Positions 8,909-17,151 of a DNA stretch of 64,000 bases are shown here, piece after piece. A program made the position numbers and the translations under genes. The stretch is from CAZOZZ01 sp965262425 (lineage in GTDB: Bacteria; Acidobacteriota; Terriglobia; 20CM-2-55-15). The stretch is from the NCBI GenBank assembly GCA_965262425.1, contig OZ253536.1, positions 6,138,001 through 6,202,000 of the forward strand, in the 5' to 3' direction. The notes under the pieces are model-generated. The model worked only from the letters and a program-made list of their open reading frames with translations. It ran no database searches and was not told the origin of the DNA. Within the stretch, counting starts at the first letter, position 1; the number at the start of each line of letters is the position of its first letter.

Positions 8909-10714
8909 ATGCCAGACACCTCGCCACCAACCAAGGGCACGTCGAAACGCGAAGTCGTCGTCATGTTCAGCGACATTGTGGGCTTCACGGAGTACTGCGA
9001 CAAGCATGGCGAGGAAGCCGGCGTCGATCTTGTGGCCCGCCATGAGGACATGGTGTTCCGCATCATCAAGGAACAGGGCGGAACGGTCGTCAAGACGATT
9101 GGTGATGCCGTGATGGCCTACTTCGAAGCGCCAGAGCCTGCGGGCGTAGCCGCGCAGGAGATCATGCGGACCGTAGCGCGAGACAACGTCGAGCGGACCG
9201 CAGCCGATCAGATGCACCTCCGGGCGGCCTTCCATATGGGGCCCGTCATCATCCGGAACAACGACCTGTTCGGGGATACGGTGAATCAAACGTCCCGGAT
9301 GGCCGGGATCGGCAAACCCGATCAGATCATCATCTCCCGCGCGATGATCGACGTCCTGAGCGAGAACCCCAAGTTCATCTGCAGGTTCGTTGGGAAGGCC
9401 GACTTCCACGGCAAGGCGGGGACCGTCGAGCTTTTCGAGATCCTGACCGAAAAGCTCGAGCTCAAAGAGAAGAAAAAGTCGCGCATCGTGTCCGAAAGCG
9501 TGGCCCCGACCGACGAGGCGGAAAGACAAGGTCGGCTCATTGGGGAGAAGTATTTTATCGAGAAGCTGATCGGAGAAGGAGCTTACGGAAAGGTCTACAA
9601 GGCCCGGCACGCGGCAACCAAGGACATCGTCGCGATAAAAATGCTTCCCGAGGACGCTTATGCATTCTACAGCCGCGAAGCCCAGGTCCTGCGTCAGCTT
9701 CAGCCCTGCCCCTACATCATGAGCATCCTCGATGCGTTCGTCGACAGCGAGGGCTTGTGCATCGTCATGCCATACATCGAGCATGGAAGCCTTCAGACTT
9801 ACATGAACAAGCTCCACGGAGAGCCGCTGGAACCCGGGCAGACGATATCCCTGATAGAGGAACTGCTGCTCGGGATCGCACACGCCCATTCGAGAGATGT
9901 CATCCACCGGGACGTCAAGCCCCAGAACATTCTGTTGGGGAGGGGAACCGATGGGATCCTGACCGATTTCGGCATCGCTTACGCCATGGAATCGACAGGC
10001 CGCACCTCAACGATGACTGCCGGGACTTCCGGCTACATCGCGCCCGAAGTGACGTCCGGCCGTTTTGACAGCAGCATTGACATTTATTCGGCCGGCGTCG
10101 TGCTCTATAAGATGCTTGGCGGCGAGTTTCCGGTCGACCTCAGAACCCTGCCTCCCTACACTCATCCGGACTTTGTCAAGATCGTCGGTCGTGCAATTGC
10201 GGATCGGTCAAAGCGCTATTCCGCACCAGAGGAGATGCTGGGGGACCTTCGCTCCATGGGCGCCAAGGTACTGGGATCGACCATCCAGTCGATTGCGCAG
10301 TCGGGTGAGGAACGCGTTCTCGTGGCGGTCGAGGATCCGAGTTGGGCGATATTGGAACCCGCCCTGAAGGCACGCAAGGTGGATCCGCTCCGTTGCAAGC
10401 TGGATGATTTACTGAAGAGCGTCCACTGGCATATACCTGCCGTGACCGTCCTGGATTTCACGCTGCTGGCGACTTCCATGTCCAGCGTTCCGGACCAGGT
10501 CCGCGCCTGCAGCGCGCTGGGAACAAAAGTCATCGTCACCAACTGTGGTTCCATCAACGAAGCCCAGGACATGATGAAGGCCGGCGCCGCCGACTGTACC
10601 GCCTCCCTGGATGCACCCCAGTCGATGGAAGCCCTGACGATGTCGATCGACACCCTCATCACACAGATTCAGCTCGGGACCGGAAAGTCGTGGTGGAAAC
10701 GGATTCTTAGCTGA
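8909..10714 (+). CDS. Class III nucleotidyl cyclase - Ser/Thr protein kinase - receiver-like fusion
   Basis: About 601 residues from the ATG at 8909 (an in-frame TTG lies 9 bases upstream; neither has a strong ribosome site). Residues 15-185 form a class III cyclase catalytic domain with metal-binding aspartates in FSDIVGFT and TIGDAVMAYF. A kinase domain follows from about residue 210: glycine loop GEGAYGKVYKA (about 221), VAIKML lysine, catalytic HRDVKPQN (about 332), TDFGIA (about 352), GTSGYIAPE. The tail (about 468-590) resembles a CheY-type fold (ERVLVAVEDPSW, TVLDFTLLATS with a candidate Asp, TKVIVTNCGS) but lacks the usual Lys-Pro ending, so it is probably a pseudo-receiver. No membrane segment is seen. 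It is the only plus-strand gene inside the pilus locus. Confidence 0.85.
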   Translation: MPDTSPPTKGTSKREVVVMFSDIVGFTEYCDKHGEEAGVDLVARHEDMVFRIIKEQGGTVVKTIGDAVMAYFEAPEPAGVAAQEIMRTVARDNVERTAADQMHLRAAFHMGPVIIRNNDLFGDTVNQTSRMAGIGKPDQIIISRAMIDVLSENPKFICRFVGKADFHGKAGTVELFEILTEKLELKEKKKSRIVSESVAPTDEAERQGRLIGEKYFIEKLIGEGAYGKVYKARHAATKDIVAIKMLPEDAYAFYSREAQVLRQLQPCPYIMSILDAFVDSEGLCIVMPYIEHGSLQTYMNKLHGEPLEPGQTISLIEELLLGIAHAHSRDVIHRDVKPQNILLGRGTDGILTDFGIAYAMESTGRTSTMTAGTSGYIAPEVTSGRFDSSIDIYSAGVVLYKMLGGEFPVDLRTLPPYTHPDFVKIVGRAIADRSKRYSAPEEMLGDLRSMGAKVLGSTIQSIAQSGEERVLVAVEDPSWAILEPALKARKVDPLRCKLDDLLKSVHWHIPAVTVLDFTLLATSMSSVPDQVRACSALGTKVIVTNCGSINEAQDMMKAGAADCTASLDAPQSMEALTMSIDTLITQIQLGTGKSWWKRILS

Positions 10715-10913
10715 CGGCGGACGCCGTGTCGAAGGTCCGAGGTCCGAAGTCCGAGGTCGGGGAGGGGGATCGTAAGTCGTGGAAGGTTTCAGGCGGGGGG
10801 CGAAGCGGGTTGTAGACCAATACCCAACAGCAAATAGCTAACAGCCAAAACCAACAGCCAAAAAGTCCCGAAGCTGGAAGGGGGGAGGGCTCCGGACCTT
10901 TTTGGCTGTCTGG

Positions 10914-11492
10914 CTACCGAACTCGTTGAACGATGTCGTCTCCTCCGACTGTGAAAGCGCCGGTTCGCGCCTGCGTTGGGTCGGTCTCTAGAGTCGAGTT
11001 AGGCCCCGCCGAGATCACAAACGCATGATCCGTCACGCTTGTACGGGTCAGTGCCGCGGCTGTAACCAGGTATTGGTTTCCCCAGGGGTCCGCCTCGATG
11101 TTCAGGTAGGGTCCCCGGTAGGCGACACGTCCACCCCTGCCCGTGGTCGGAAGCCCCAAAAGGTTTGTGTTCAGGTAAGTGTCGAGGCTGGCGGTCGTCG
11201 TCAAGCTCCAAAGCGTGGCCCCACTGCCATTCGTGGGAGCGTCACCGGTTCCAAGCAGAACGGTAATATCCGAGGTGTCCGTGTTCGCATCGGCGATATT
11301 GGCGTAGATCGGAAACCTGGACGTATCTCGCTGGTAGGTCTGGACTGCGGTGCTGATGGCACGCACATCGGCCGCCCCCCGCGTTTCGCGGGCTTGTTCG
11401 ATATACCCGGTTACCAGCGGTGTCAGTATGGCGGCCAGTATGGCGATAACTGCCAGGACCACCGCTAGCTCGATAAGTGTCATACCTTTCAT
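10914..11492 (-). CDS. GspG-like type IV pilin (pilin 3), start separated from its RBS by a MITE
   Basis: The native start is the ATG at 11492 (MKGMTLIELAVVLAVIAILA), identical to the start of pilin 4. The protein has Glu+5, a neck YIEQARETRGAADVRAISTA and the domain VAYRGPYLNIEADPWGNQYL, ending GGDDIVQRVR. The second MITE copy begins 5 bases upstream of this codon; the ATG lies within its 8-bp target duplication. The original ribosome site (AGGAGACTAAAACA) is now on the far side of the element at about 11822-11832. The MITE end supplies a weak GGAAG about 9 nt before the ATG, and alternative starts inside the MITE would give an N-terminal extension. Expression is therefore doubtful although the coding sequence is intact. 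Confidence 0.85.
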   Translation of the reverse strand: MKGMTLIELAVVLAVIAILAAILTPLVTGYIEQARETRGAADVRAISTAVQTYQRDTSRFPIYANIADANTDTSDITVLLGTGDAPTNGSGATLWSLTTTASLDTYLNTNLLGLPTTGRGGRVAYRGPYLNIEADPWGNQYLVTAAALTRTSVTDHAFVISAGPNSTLETDPTQARTGAFTVGGDDIVQRVR

Positions 11493-11497
11493 TGTTT

Positions 11498-11814
11498 GGG
11501 TCTTCCGCAGAATTTGTGGGTAAAACCGTCTTCCATCGCCGCTTGAGGAGACCACGGTGCTCGCCAAGCCTCAAGGCTTCCCTCGCAAGCTCGGCGGCTG
11601 CGCCGGCCTTGACCCTCGGCTGCGCTCCGCGGTGTCGGCTGGTGTGGGCGATGGGGAACGGGGCCTCCGGCGGGGGCTCCGGGCACCGGGTGTAGGCGTC
11701 CGACCGAAGTGGGTACTGGAATATTCGCCGTCGAACAAAAGAATAAGGTACTTTGTTTCAATTACTTATGTGCGCACAGGCCTTTGGACTGCCCACAAAT
11801 TCTGCGGAGGAGGC
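11498..11814. mobile_element. 317-bp ISL3-type MITE, copy 2
   Basis: Inverted relative to copy 1 and of identical length. It is flanked by a perfect 8-bp duplication cattgttt at 11490-11497 and 11815-11822. The ends are GGGTCTTCCGCAGAATTTG on the left and, read inward, GCCTCCTCCGCAGAATTTG on the right. It encodes no transposase. The insertion point is the start codon of pilin 3: the duplication reproduces ATG on both sides. The far-side ATG keeps the old ribosome site and would be translated into the MITE for 19 codons before a TGA. Confidence 0.9.
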
Positions 11815-11888
11815 CATTGTTTTAGTCTCCTGTCGAAAAGACTTGCTTGCCCCACACTCCAAAGAAAACCGTTTGGTTGAGTTTCAAT

Positions 11889-12464
11889 CTATCGAATCCG
11901 TTCGACGACGTCGTCGCCGCCAACCGTGAAAGCGCCGGTTCGAACCTGAACGCGGTTCGTGTCCAGCGTTCCGTTCGGCCCGGCGGACATGACGTATGCA
12001 TGGTCTGTAAAGCCCGTCCGGGTCAGCCCTTGCGCAGTGACCAGATACGCGTTGCCCCAGGGATCCGCGGTGATGCTCAGGTAGGGGCCTCGATACGCCA
12101 CCCTGCCTCCGCGGCCGGTAGTCGGAAGACTCAGCTTGTTGGTGTTCAGGTAGTCGTCCAGGTCGAGGGTCGTCAACGCGCCAAGCGTCCAATCCGCTCC
12201 GTCGGTGGGGTTGTCGCCGACACCGACTAAGGTGGTGCCGGCGGCAGTATCGCTGTTTGCATTCGTGATATTGGTGTAGATCGGAAACCGCGACGTGTCG
12301 CGCTGGTAAACGAGGATCGCCGCCCCGATCGCCCTCACGTCGGCCGCGGCCCGGGTCTCACGCGCCTGATCGATATATCCGGTAACCAGCGGTGTCAGTA
12401 TAGCGGCCAGTACGGCGATAACTGCCAGGACCACTGCCAGTTCGATCAGTGTCATACCTTTCAT
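11889..12464 (-). CDS. GspG-like type IV pilin (pilin 4)
   Basis: 191 residues starting MKGMTLIELAVVLAVIAVLA, with GGGAG about 12 nt before the ATG. It is nearly the same as pilin 3 through the N-terminal helix and neck (YIDQARETRAAADVRAIGAA) and shares VAYRGPYLSITADPWGNAYL and the ending GGDDVVERIR. The charged leader is only three residues (MKG) before MTLIE, which is short for a prepilin but shared with pilin 3. It is a recent tandem paralogue of pilins 3 and 5. A spacer of about 140 bases separates it from pilin 5. Confidence 0.88.
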   Translation of the reverse strand: MKGMTLIELAVVLAVIAVLAAILTPLVTGYIDQARETRAAADVRAIGAAILVYQRDTSRFPIYTNITNANSDTAAGTTLVGVGDNPTDGADWTLGALTTLDLDDYLNTNKLSLPTTGRGGRVAYRGPYLSITADPWGNAYLVTAQGLTRTGFTDHAYVMSAGPNGTLDTNRVQVRTGAFTVGGDDVVERIR

Positions 12465-12602
12465 TGTCTTAGTCTCCCAATCGAAAGAGAATTGCTTTCA
12501 CCACCGCTCCGAAAAAATCGCTGGTCGCATTCTGCCGCAACCGACAGCATCTCAGCGCTGCGATGCCGGGGCAGGCCCCGGACCGCAACGGTCCCAAATC
12601 GG

Positions 12603-13190
12603 TTAATTAATCCGGAACGCGATGTCGTCGTCGCCCACGGTGAAGGCGCCGGTCTTTGCTTGTGTCTTGTCGGTGTCCAAGGCTCCATCAGGACCAGCCG
12701 AGATCACGAAACCGATGTTGGCGCTGGACCTCTCGAGTTCGTTGATGTTCACCACGAAGGCGTTGCCCCACGGATCGGCACTGATTGAATCCAGGTACGG
12801 TCCGCGATATGCAGTACGTCCACCGCGCGCCGTGGTCGGAAGGCTCAGCTGGTTCTGGTTCAGGTATGTGTCGATCAGATCGGTGGTGTTCATTCCCGAC
12901 AGGATAAAGTCGGAGGCCTCGTCTCCCGGAACGTCACCGTCTCCCAGCAAAACCTCCCCAACCGAGGTGTCGGCGGTGGCGTTGGGGGCGTCAGTGTAAA
13001 TCGGGAAGTGTCCCGTGTCGCGTTTGTGTAGCAGGTAGCTCTGACCAATCGCCCGCACGTCGGCTTCGGCCCGGGTTTCGCGGGCCTGGTCGATATAGCT
13101 GGTTACCAGCGGCGTCAGGACTGCCGCCAGGACGGCGATTACCGCCAAGACCACTGCCAGTTCAATTAGTGTGAAGCCTTTGGCTTTCAT
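12603..13190 (-). CDS. GspG-like type IV pilin (pilin 5)
   Basis: 195 residues. The leader MKAKG precedes a canonical FTLIELAVVLAVIAVLAAVL with Glu+5, followed by SYIDQARETRAEADVRAIGQ. The C-terminal domain includes TAYRGPYLDSISADPWGNAF and ends GDDDIAFRIN. It belongs to the same paralogue set as pilins 3 and 4. It is likely a fibre subunit; which of the set is the major pilin cannot be told from sequence. Confidence 0.88.
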   Translation of the reverse strand: MKAKGFTLIELAVVLAVIAVLAAVLTPLVTSYIDQARETRAEADVRAIGQSYLLHKRDTGHFPIYTDAPNATADTSVGEVLLGDGDVPGDEASDFILSGMNTTDLIDTYLNQNQLSLPTTARGGRTAYRGPYLDSISADPWGNAFVVNINELERSSANIGFVISAGPDGALDTDKTQAKTGAFTVGDDDIAFRIN

Positions 13191-13256
13191 CTTGTGTTCC
13201 CCTTTCCGTGTCCTAAATTTGTAGTTTTCTGGTCGTTGAAATCGTCAAAAGCCCAA

Positions 13257-13934
13257 TTATTGAATCCGAAAAATAATGTCATCCCCGTCGGCTTCGAATG
13301 ACTCGCTCAATTGGTCGAATCGTGTTTCGATTGTGCGGTTTGCGCCAGCCGAGAGCACGACCACTGCCACACGTCCGCCAGTCGGGATCGCCAGTCCTTC
13401 CCTCACGAGATCGACTCCCTGAAGCGTGAGAAACTGCACATTTACCAGGTATCTATCCGCCCAGGGGTCTCCGACGGGCACGTTGGAGAAATAAGGTCCG
13501 TTCCAGCCCTTCTGCCTGTTGAACGAAATCTCGCCGACGCGTGGATAACTCGGTCCCGTGCCGTCGGGCTCATTCATCATCAGATGATTCTCCAGCAGGT
13601 CTCGCTCGTCCGCATCGGTCGGCCAGGTGTCCGTCTCGTCGATCGCGTCGTCGCCTTCGGTCTCCAGCACGAAGAAAACGTCGTCGGCTGGAGTCGTCGC
13701 TAGTCCGGACTTGAAGGCCGGGGCAACGCCGGTGTCCTGCATGAAGCTGTGCACCGCCATTGCGATCTCGCGTACCTCACCGGCTGCTCGCGCTTCATTC
13801 GCGTCCTGAAGGCGATCCAGCCCGGATCCGACCACCACGCTGGCAAGCGTCGCCACGATGACTATCACAAGGACTACTTCCAACAGGCCATTGGCAACCC
13901 CTCGATTATCAGCGAATGTGTCTCGTAGCGTCAT
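13257..13934 (-). CDS. Divergent type IV pilin-like protein (pilin 6)
   Basis: The ATG at 13934 is chosen because GAGG lies about 10 nt upstream; an in-frame TTG sits 9 bases earlier. The leader MTLRDTFADNRG precedes VANGLLEVVLVIVIVATLAS, a pilin-type helix with Glu displaced by one or two positions from +5. The globular part is larger than in the other pilins (NRQKGWNGPYFSNVPVGDPW, VVLSAGANRTIETRFDQ) and ends GDDIIFRIQ. It is the first pilin gene after the regulator pair. The displaced Glu may mark it as a minor or initiating pilin. Confidence 0.8.
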   Translation of the reverse strand: MTLRDTFADNRGVANGLLEVVLVIVIVATLASVVVGSGLDRLQDANEARAAGEVREIAMAVHSFMQDTGVAPAFKSGLATTPADDVFFVLETEGDDAIDETDTWPTDADERDLLENHLMMNEPDGTGPSYPRVGEISFNRQKGWNGPYFSNVPVGDPWADRYLVNVQFLTLQGVDLVREGLAIPTGGRVAVVVLSAGANRTIETRFDQLSESFEADGDDIIFRIQ

Positions 13935-13958
13935 CGTTCTCAACCTCGCTATACTGGA

Positions 13959-13974
13959 AGCAATTCGTCGGCCA
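13959..13974 (-). promoter_or_regulatory. Candidate sigma-54 promoter before pilin 6
   Basis: On the minus strand the sequence TGGCCGACGAATTGCT has the GG and GC dinucleotides at the -24/-12 spacing (10 nt between) and a full TTGCT at -12; the TGGCAC half is only partly matched. A PilR-like sigma-54 activator is encoded next door. The implied transcript would begin only about 14 nt before the ATG, which is tight, so this may be a chance match. Confidence 0.28.
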
Positions 13975-14191
13975 TTGTTAACGTACTGAAAACAAAATGG
14001 TTAATATCGAAGGCTCTACGAGAATCGTTGATGAGGGTCCACTGAATCTACATATTTCGTGGCAACCCCTCCAATTGCTTTGGGTTCGTTTGCCACGGGC
14101 TGTTGGAGACACGGGCGTCCTGGAGTGAAGGGGGTCGGGGAAGAGGGGACTCATGCTTAAAGTCAGTGAAATCAGTTATTTGCGAGAAACA

Positions 14192-15592
14192 CTAGCCCAG
14201 GTCGCGGTCGGATGAGACCTCCTCGGCAACCTTTATCCCGTACTTCTTCACTTTGTACCAGAGGACCCGTTCCGTAATTCCGAGCATCTTGGCGGCCTTT
14301 CGCTGCACTCCGTCGCATCGATCCAACGAGTCCACGATCAATTGCCTTTCGACATTCCGCACCGTTTCATTGAGGTTCTGCGTCCCACCGGTGACTATCC
14401 GCGGGCCTTTGTCGTCGACCTGCCGGCTGATATGAGGTGGCAGGTACTTCGAAATCAGGACGTCGCCGTCGGCGATGAGAACCGACCGTTCGACCGTGTT
14501 CTTCAACTCCCGCACGTTCCCGGGCCAGCGGTACTCGATAAGCCGATTCATGGCGTCTGAGGAGATGGATTGGACCGACCGTCCAAAGCTGCGATTGGCA
14601 TGTTCGAGGAAATGTTCCGCGAGGATCGGGATGTCCTCGATCCGTTCCCTCAGCGCGGGCGCATTCACGGAGAACAGGTTCAGCCGGTGGAACAGGTCTT
14701 CGCGGAACCCCCCTTCCTGGACCGTCTTGGTGAGATCCCGATTCGTCGCGGCGATGACCCGCACGTCGATAGAAATAGGCCTCACGCCTCCCAGTCTCTC
14801 GAACTCCATTTCCTGCAGGATGCGCAGGATCTTCGCCTGGGCCTGGAGGTTCATGTCACCGATTTCATCGAGAAAGATTGTCCCTTTGTCGGCGAGTTCG
14901 AACTTTCCGATCTTGCGTTCGGTCGCGCCCGTGAAAGCTCCCTTTTCGAAACCAAAGAGCTCACTTTCCAGCAATCCTTCCGGAATGCCCGCGCAGTTGA
15001 GCTTCACCATTGGCTTGTTGGATCGGGGGCTGTTCTGATGGATGGCTCTGGCGATTAGCTCCTTGCCCGTGCCCGTTTCCCCCCAGATCAAGGTCGTCGC
15101 CGTCGTATCGGCCACGCGACTGATCAGGTGCAGCACCTCCTGAATCGCCCCGCTCTTACCGATGATGTTTTGAACCCGAAACGTCTCGCTGACCTGTTCC
15201 TTTAACGTTCGGAGATCCCGTTCCAGTTGCCGCCGTTCGAGCGAGCGCTTCACGACGATCTCCATCTCCTCCATCTTGTACGGTTTGACGAAATAGTCGT
15301 AGGCGCCGCGCTTGATCGCATCGATCGCCATTTCGTTGGAACTGAGCGCAGTGATCATCAGGATTACGACGGATGGATCGATTTCCTTGAATTTCGAGAT
15401 TGCGTCGATACCGCTGATACCGGGGAGCTGGATGTCGAGCAGGATCAAATCAAACGGCTGCTGTTTAATTTGCTTTAGACCGGTTTCCGCGTCCCCGGCC
15501 TGGGCGACCGAATAGCCCCTCTTGGACAGTGCCTCCCTTAGAACAAACCGGGAGACTTCTTCGTCGTCAACTATGAGGATCGATTGCTTCAT
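14192..15592 (-). CDS. PilR/NtrC-type sigma-54-dependent response regulator
   Basis: 466 residues in three parts. The receiver (1-120) has the acidic pair VDDEE, phosphoacceptor LLDIQLPG, and the terminal Lys in DYFVKPY. The AAA+ domain (about 140-380) has Walker A GETGTGKE, the sigma-54 contact loop GAFTGA, and Walker B TIFLDEIGD. The C-terminal Fis-type helix-turn-helix (QRKAAKMLGITERVLWYKVK) binds enhancers. It follows the sensor kinase gene by 41 bp and precedes the six pilin genes, as PilS/PilR pairs often sit near pilin genes. It probably activates pilin transcription from sigma-54 promoters. Confidence 0.92.
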   Translation of the reverse strand: MKQSILIVDDEEVSRFVLREALSKRGYSVAQAGDAETGLKQIKQQPFDLILLDIQLPGISGIDAISKFKEIDPSVVILMITALSSNEMAIDAIKRGAYDYFVKPYKMEEMEIVVKRSLERRQLERDLRTLKEQVSETFRVQNIIGKSGAIQEVLHLISRVADTTATTLIWGETGTGKELIARAIHQNSPRSNKPMVKLNCAGIPEGLLESELFGFEKGAFTGATERKIGKFELADKGTIFLDEIGDMNLQAQAKILRILQEMEFERLGGVRPISIDVRVIAATNRDLTKTVQEGGFREDLFHRLNLFSVNAPALRERIEDIPILAEHFLEHANRSFGRSVQSISSDAMNRLIEYRWPGNVRELKNTVERSVLIADGDVLISKYLPPHISRQVDDKGPRIVTGGTQNLNETVRNVERQLIVDSLDRCDGVQRKAAKMLGITERVLWYKVKKYGIKVAEEVSSDRDLG

Positions 15593-15633
15593 CGTTTGCT
15601 GACCGCTAGTGTGTTGCGGTCACCCACGTCTCG

Positions 15634-16758
15634 TCAGGAAACCGCAGCATCCATTCGATCCGACGATTCCGACACGCCGGAATCCGCCGGGAGCAATATC
15701 CTGAACAGTGTGCCTCCGACCGGATCGCTTTCGACGTGAATGGTTCCTTCATGGGCCTCCACAAGTTGTTTCGCGATTGCCAGTCCCAGTCCCGTACCTT
15801 CTTTCTTCGTTGTGAAGAAAGGTACGAACAGTTTTTCGATGTTCTCCGGCGGAATATAGGAACCCTCGTTGTGAAACTCAACCATCAGGGTCGTCTGGTT
15901 TGGTTTCGCTGGATTCAGGAAATGAACCGGGCGGACCCGGACCGTGATCGTGCCGGCGGCCGGGGTCGCTTCGCATGCATTCTTAAAAATCCCGGTGAAG
16001 ACCTCGATCAATTTGCTTCGGTCGCCACGGACTGAATATTGTTGATCGGGATACTCTTCGGTGAGTTCCAGACCCCCAGCGATCAGGGAGTTTCGCGAGT
16101 AGGCGATGGCTTCACGGACGATCGTAATCGGGTCTTCGACTTTCGAGGTGTCCGTCTGGACCGAGGCATACGTGAGAATGTCCTCGACCATGGAGTTCAG
16201 CCGTTCGATCGAGGCGACGATCGTCTTCAGGTATTCCTGCTGGGGTGCGTCGTCCGGTAGATCTTCCGCGGTCAACTCGGCCAGACTTCGGATATAACCC
16301 AACGGGGTTCGAACCTCGTGTGCCATGCCGCTGATCGTGCTGCCGAGGGACGCCAGAACGTCTATCCTGCGCAGCTGATCTTTCAAGCGGCTGAACTCCT
16401 CAATGTTGCGGATCATGACGACCGCGCCGATGGATTCGTCATCGCGTCCGGTTACCGGAGATGCCGTGGCCCGCACGTAAACGTCCCTTCCAGACAGGGT
16501 TGAGATCAAGATATCCCGTGTCCTGTAGGATCCTTTCGTCAGGGCGTCATCAATTATTTTGAGAATCTGAAAATTTCCGGTGCTGCCGACAAACAACTCC
16601 GTGTATGTCTTGCCGAGGTATTCTTCGCGTTTGATGTCCAGCAGTTGTTCGACGGGCGCGTTCAAGAACGCAACCGTCCGATCGGAGTTCAGGCTGATGA
16701 TTCCTTCGCTCATTTGCATGAACAGGTCGGCCGACTTCAGATACCCTTTGAGCGGCAC
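15634..16758 (-). CDS. Sensor histidine kinase, PAS-HisKA-HATPase portion
   Basis: 374 residues from a GTG at 16758. There is a PAS domain (MQMSEGIISLNSDRTVAFLN), a dimerisation and phosphotransfer helix with H-box GMAHEVRTPLGYIRSL, and an ATP-binding domain (GIFKNACEA N-box, GTGLGLAIAKQLVEAHEG). It is the cognate partner of the PilR-like regulator. The frame is open upstream only to a TGA at 16834-16836; beyond that the same frame continues into the membrane/HAMP fragment at 16849-17133. The natural protein was therefore probably about 500 residues and this piece lacks its membrane sensor. Initiation at the GTG is uncertain since no good ribosome site is seen. Confidence 0.75.
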   Translation of the reverse strand: MPLKGYLKSADLFMQMSEGIISLNSDRTVAFLNAPVEQLLDIKREEYLGKTYTELFVGSTGNFQILKIIDDALTKGSYRTRDILISTLSGRDVYVRATASPVTGRDDESIGAVVMIRNIEEFSRLKDQLRRIDVLASLGSTISGMAHEVRTPLGYIRSLAELTAEDLPDDAPQQEYLKTIVASIERLNSMVEDILTYASVQTDTSKVEDPITIVREAIAYSRNSLIAGGLELTEEYPDQQYSVRGDRSKLIEVFTGIFKNACEATPAAGTITVRVRPVHFLNPAKPNQTTLMVEFHNEGSYIPPENIEKLFVPFFTTKKEGTGLGLAIAKQLVEAHEGTIHVESDPVGGTLFRILLPADSGVSESSDRMDAAVS

Positions 16759-16848
16759 GAACGTCTGGTTGTACAGGTTCGATAGCGAGGTGATCTCATC
16801 GTCTGCATCTTCGTGAGTCGAGCGGACATCTGTTCAGTACCGCGACCT

Positions 16849-17133
16849 TCAAGCGGGGTCTTGTCTCAGATCCCGGATCTCTCCGATCATCTGCTCGAGC
16901 GGACCTACGATATAACGCGAGATGGCCAGCGCTGTCGCTGATGCGACGAGCGCAATCAGCAGTACCGCGACCTTCAGGGTCATGATCAGCGGCCTTAGAT
17001 CGTCGGGACTGTCGATGCGAACAATTCCCGCCTCGATCATCCCGATCGGCAGGAAGCCGGCCGCGAGCGTGAAACACGCCACGACCAACGGAATGCCGAG
17101 CATGAGCCGAAATCGATATCTGGACCTGATCAT
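16849..17133 (-). pseudogene. Membrane and HAMP N-terminal fragment of the sensor kinase
   Basis: The 94 codons encode two membrane segments (RLMLGIPLVVACFTLAAGFL and LIMTLKVAVLLIALVASATA) and the first HAMP helix (VGPLEQMIGEIRDLRQDPA), then stop at TGA 16849-16851. A second in-frame TGA follows 15 nt later, after which the frame resumes as the second HAMP helix (DDEITSLSNLYNQTF) and PAS domain. The stops lie in a 17-nt sequence (16835-16851) that exactly repeats 16960-16976 within the second membrane segment, which suggests a templated insertion. It begins 18 bp after the peptidase stop. Read-through could in principle give a full kinase, but a broken gene is the simpler reading. Confidence 0.72.
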
Positions 17134-17151
17134 AATTTACCCACGCCGAAG

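Noticed and set aside
8894..9907. A 337-codon minus-strand open frame antisense to the cyclase-kinase gene
   Set aside because: The plus strand encodes clear cyclase and kinase motifs; the antisense frame shows none.
11477..11695. Small open frames inside the 317-bp MITEs
   Set aside because: They span the element edges, have skewed composition and no conserved domain; the MITE appears non-coding.
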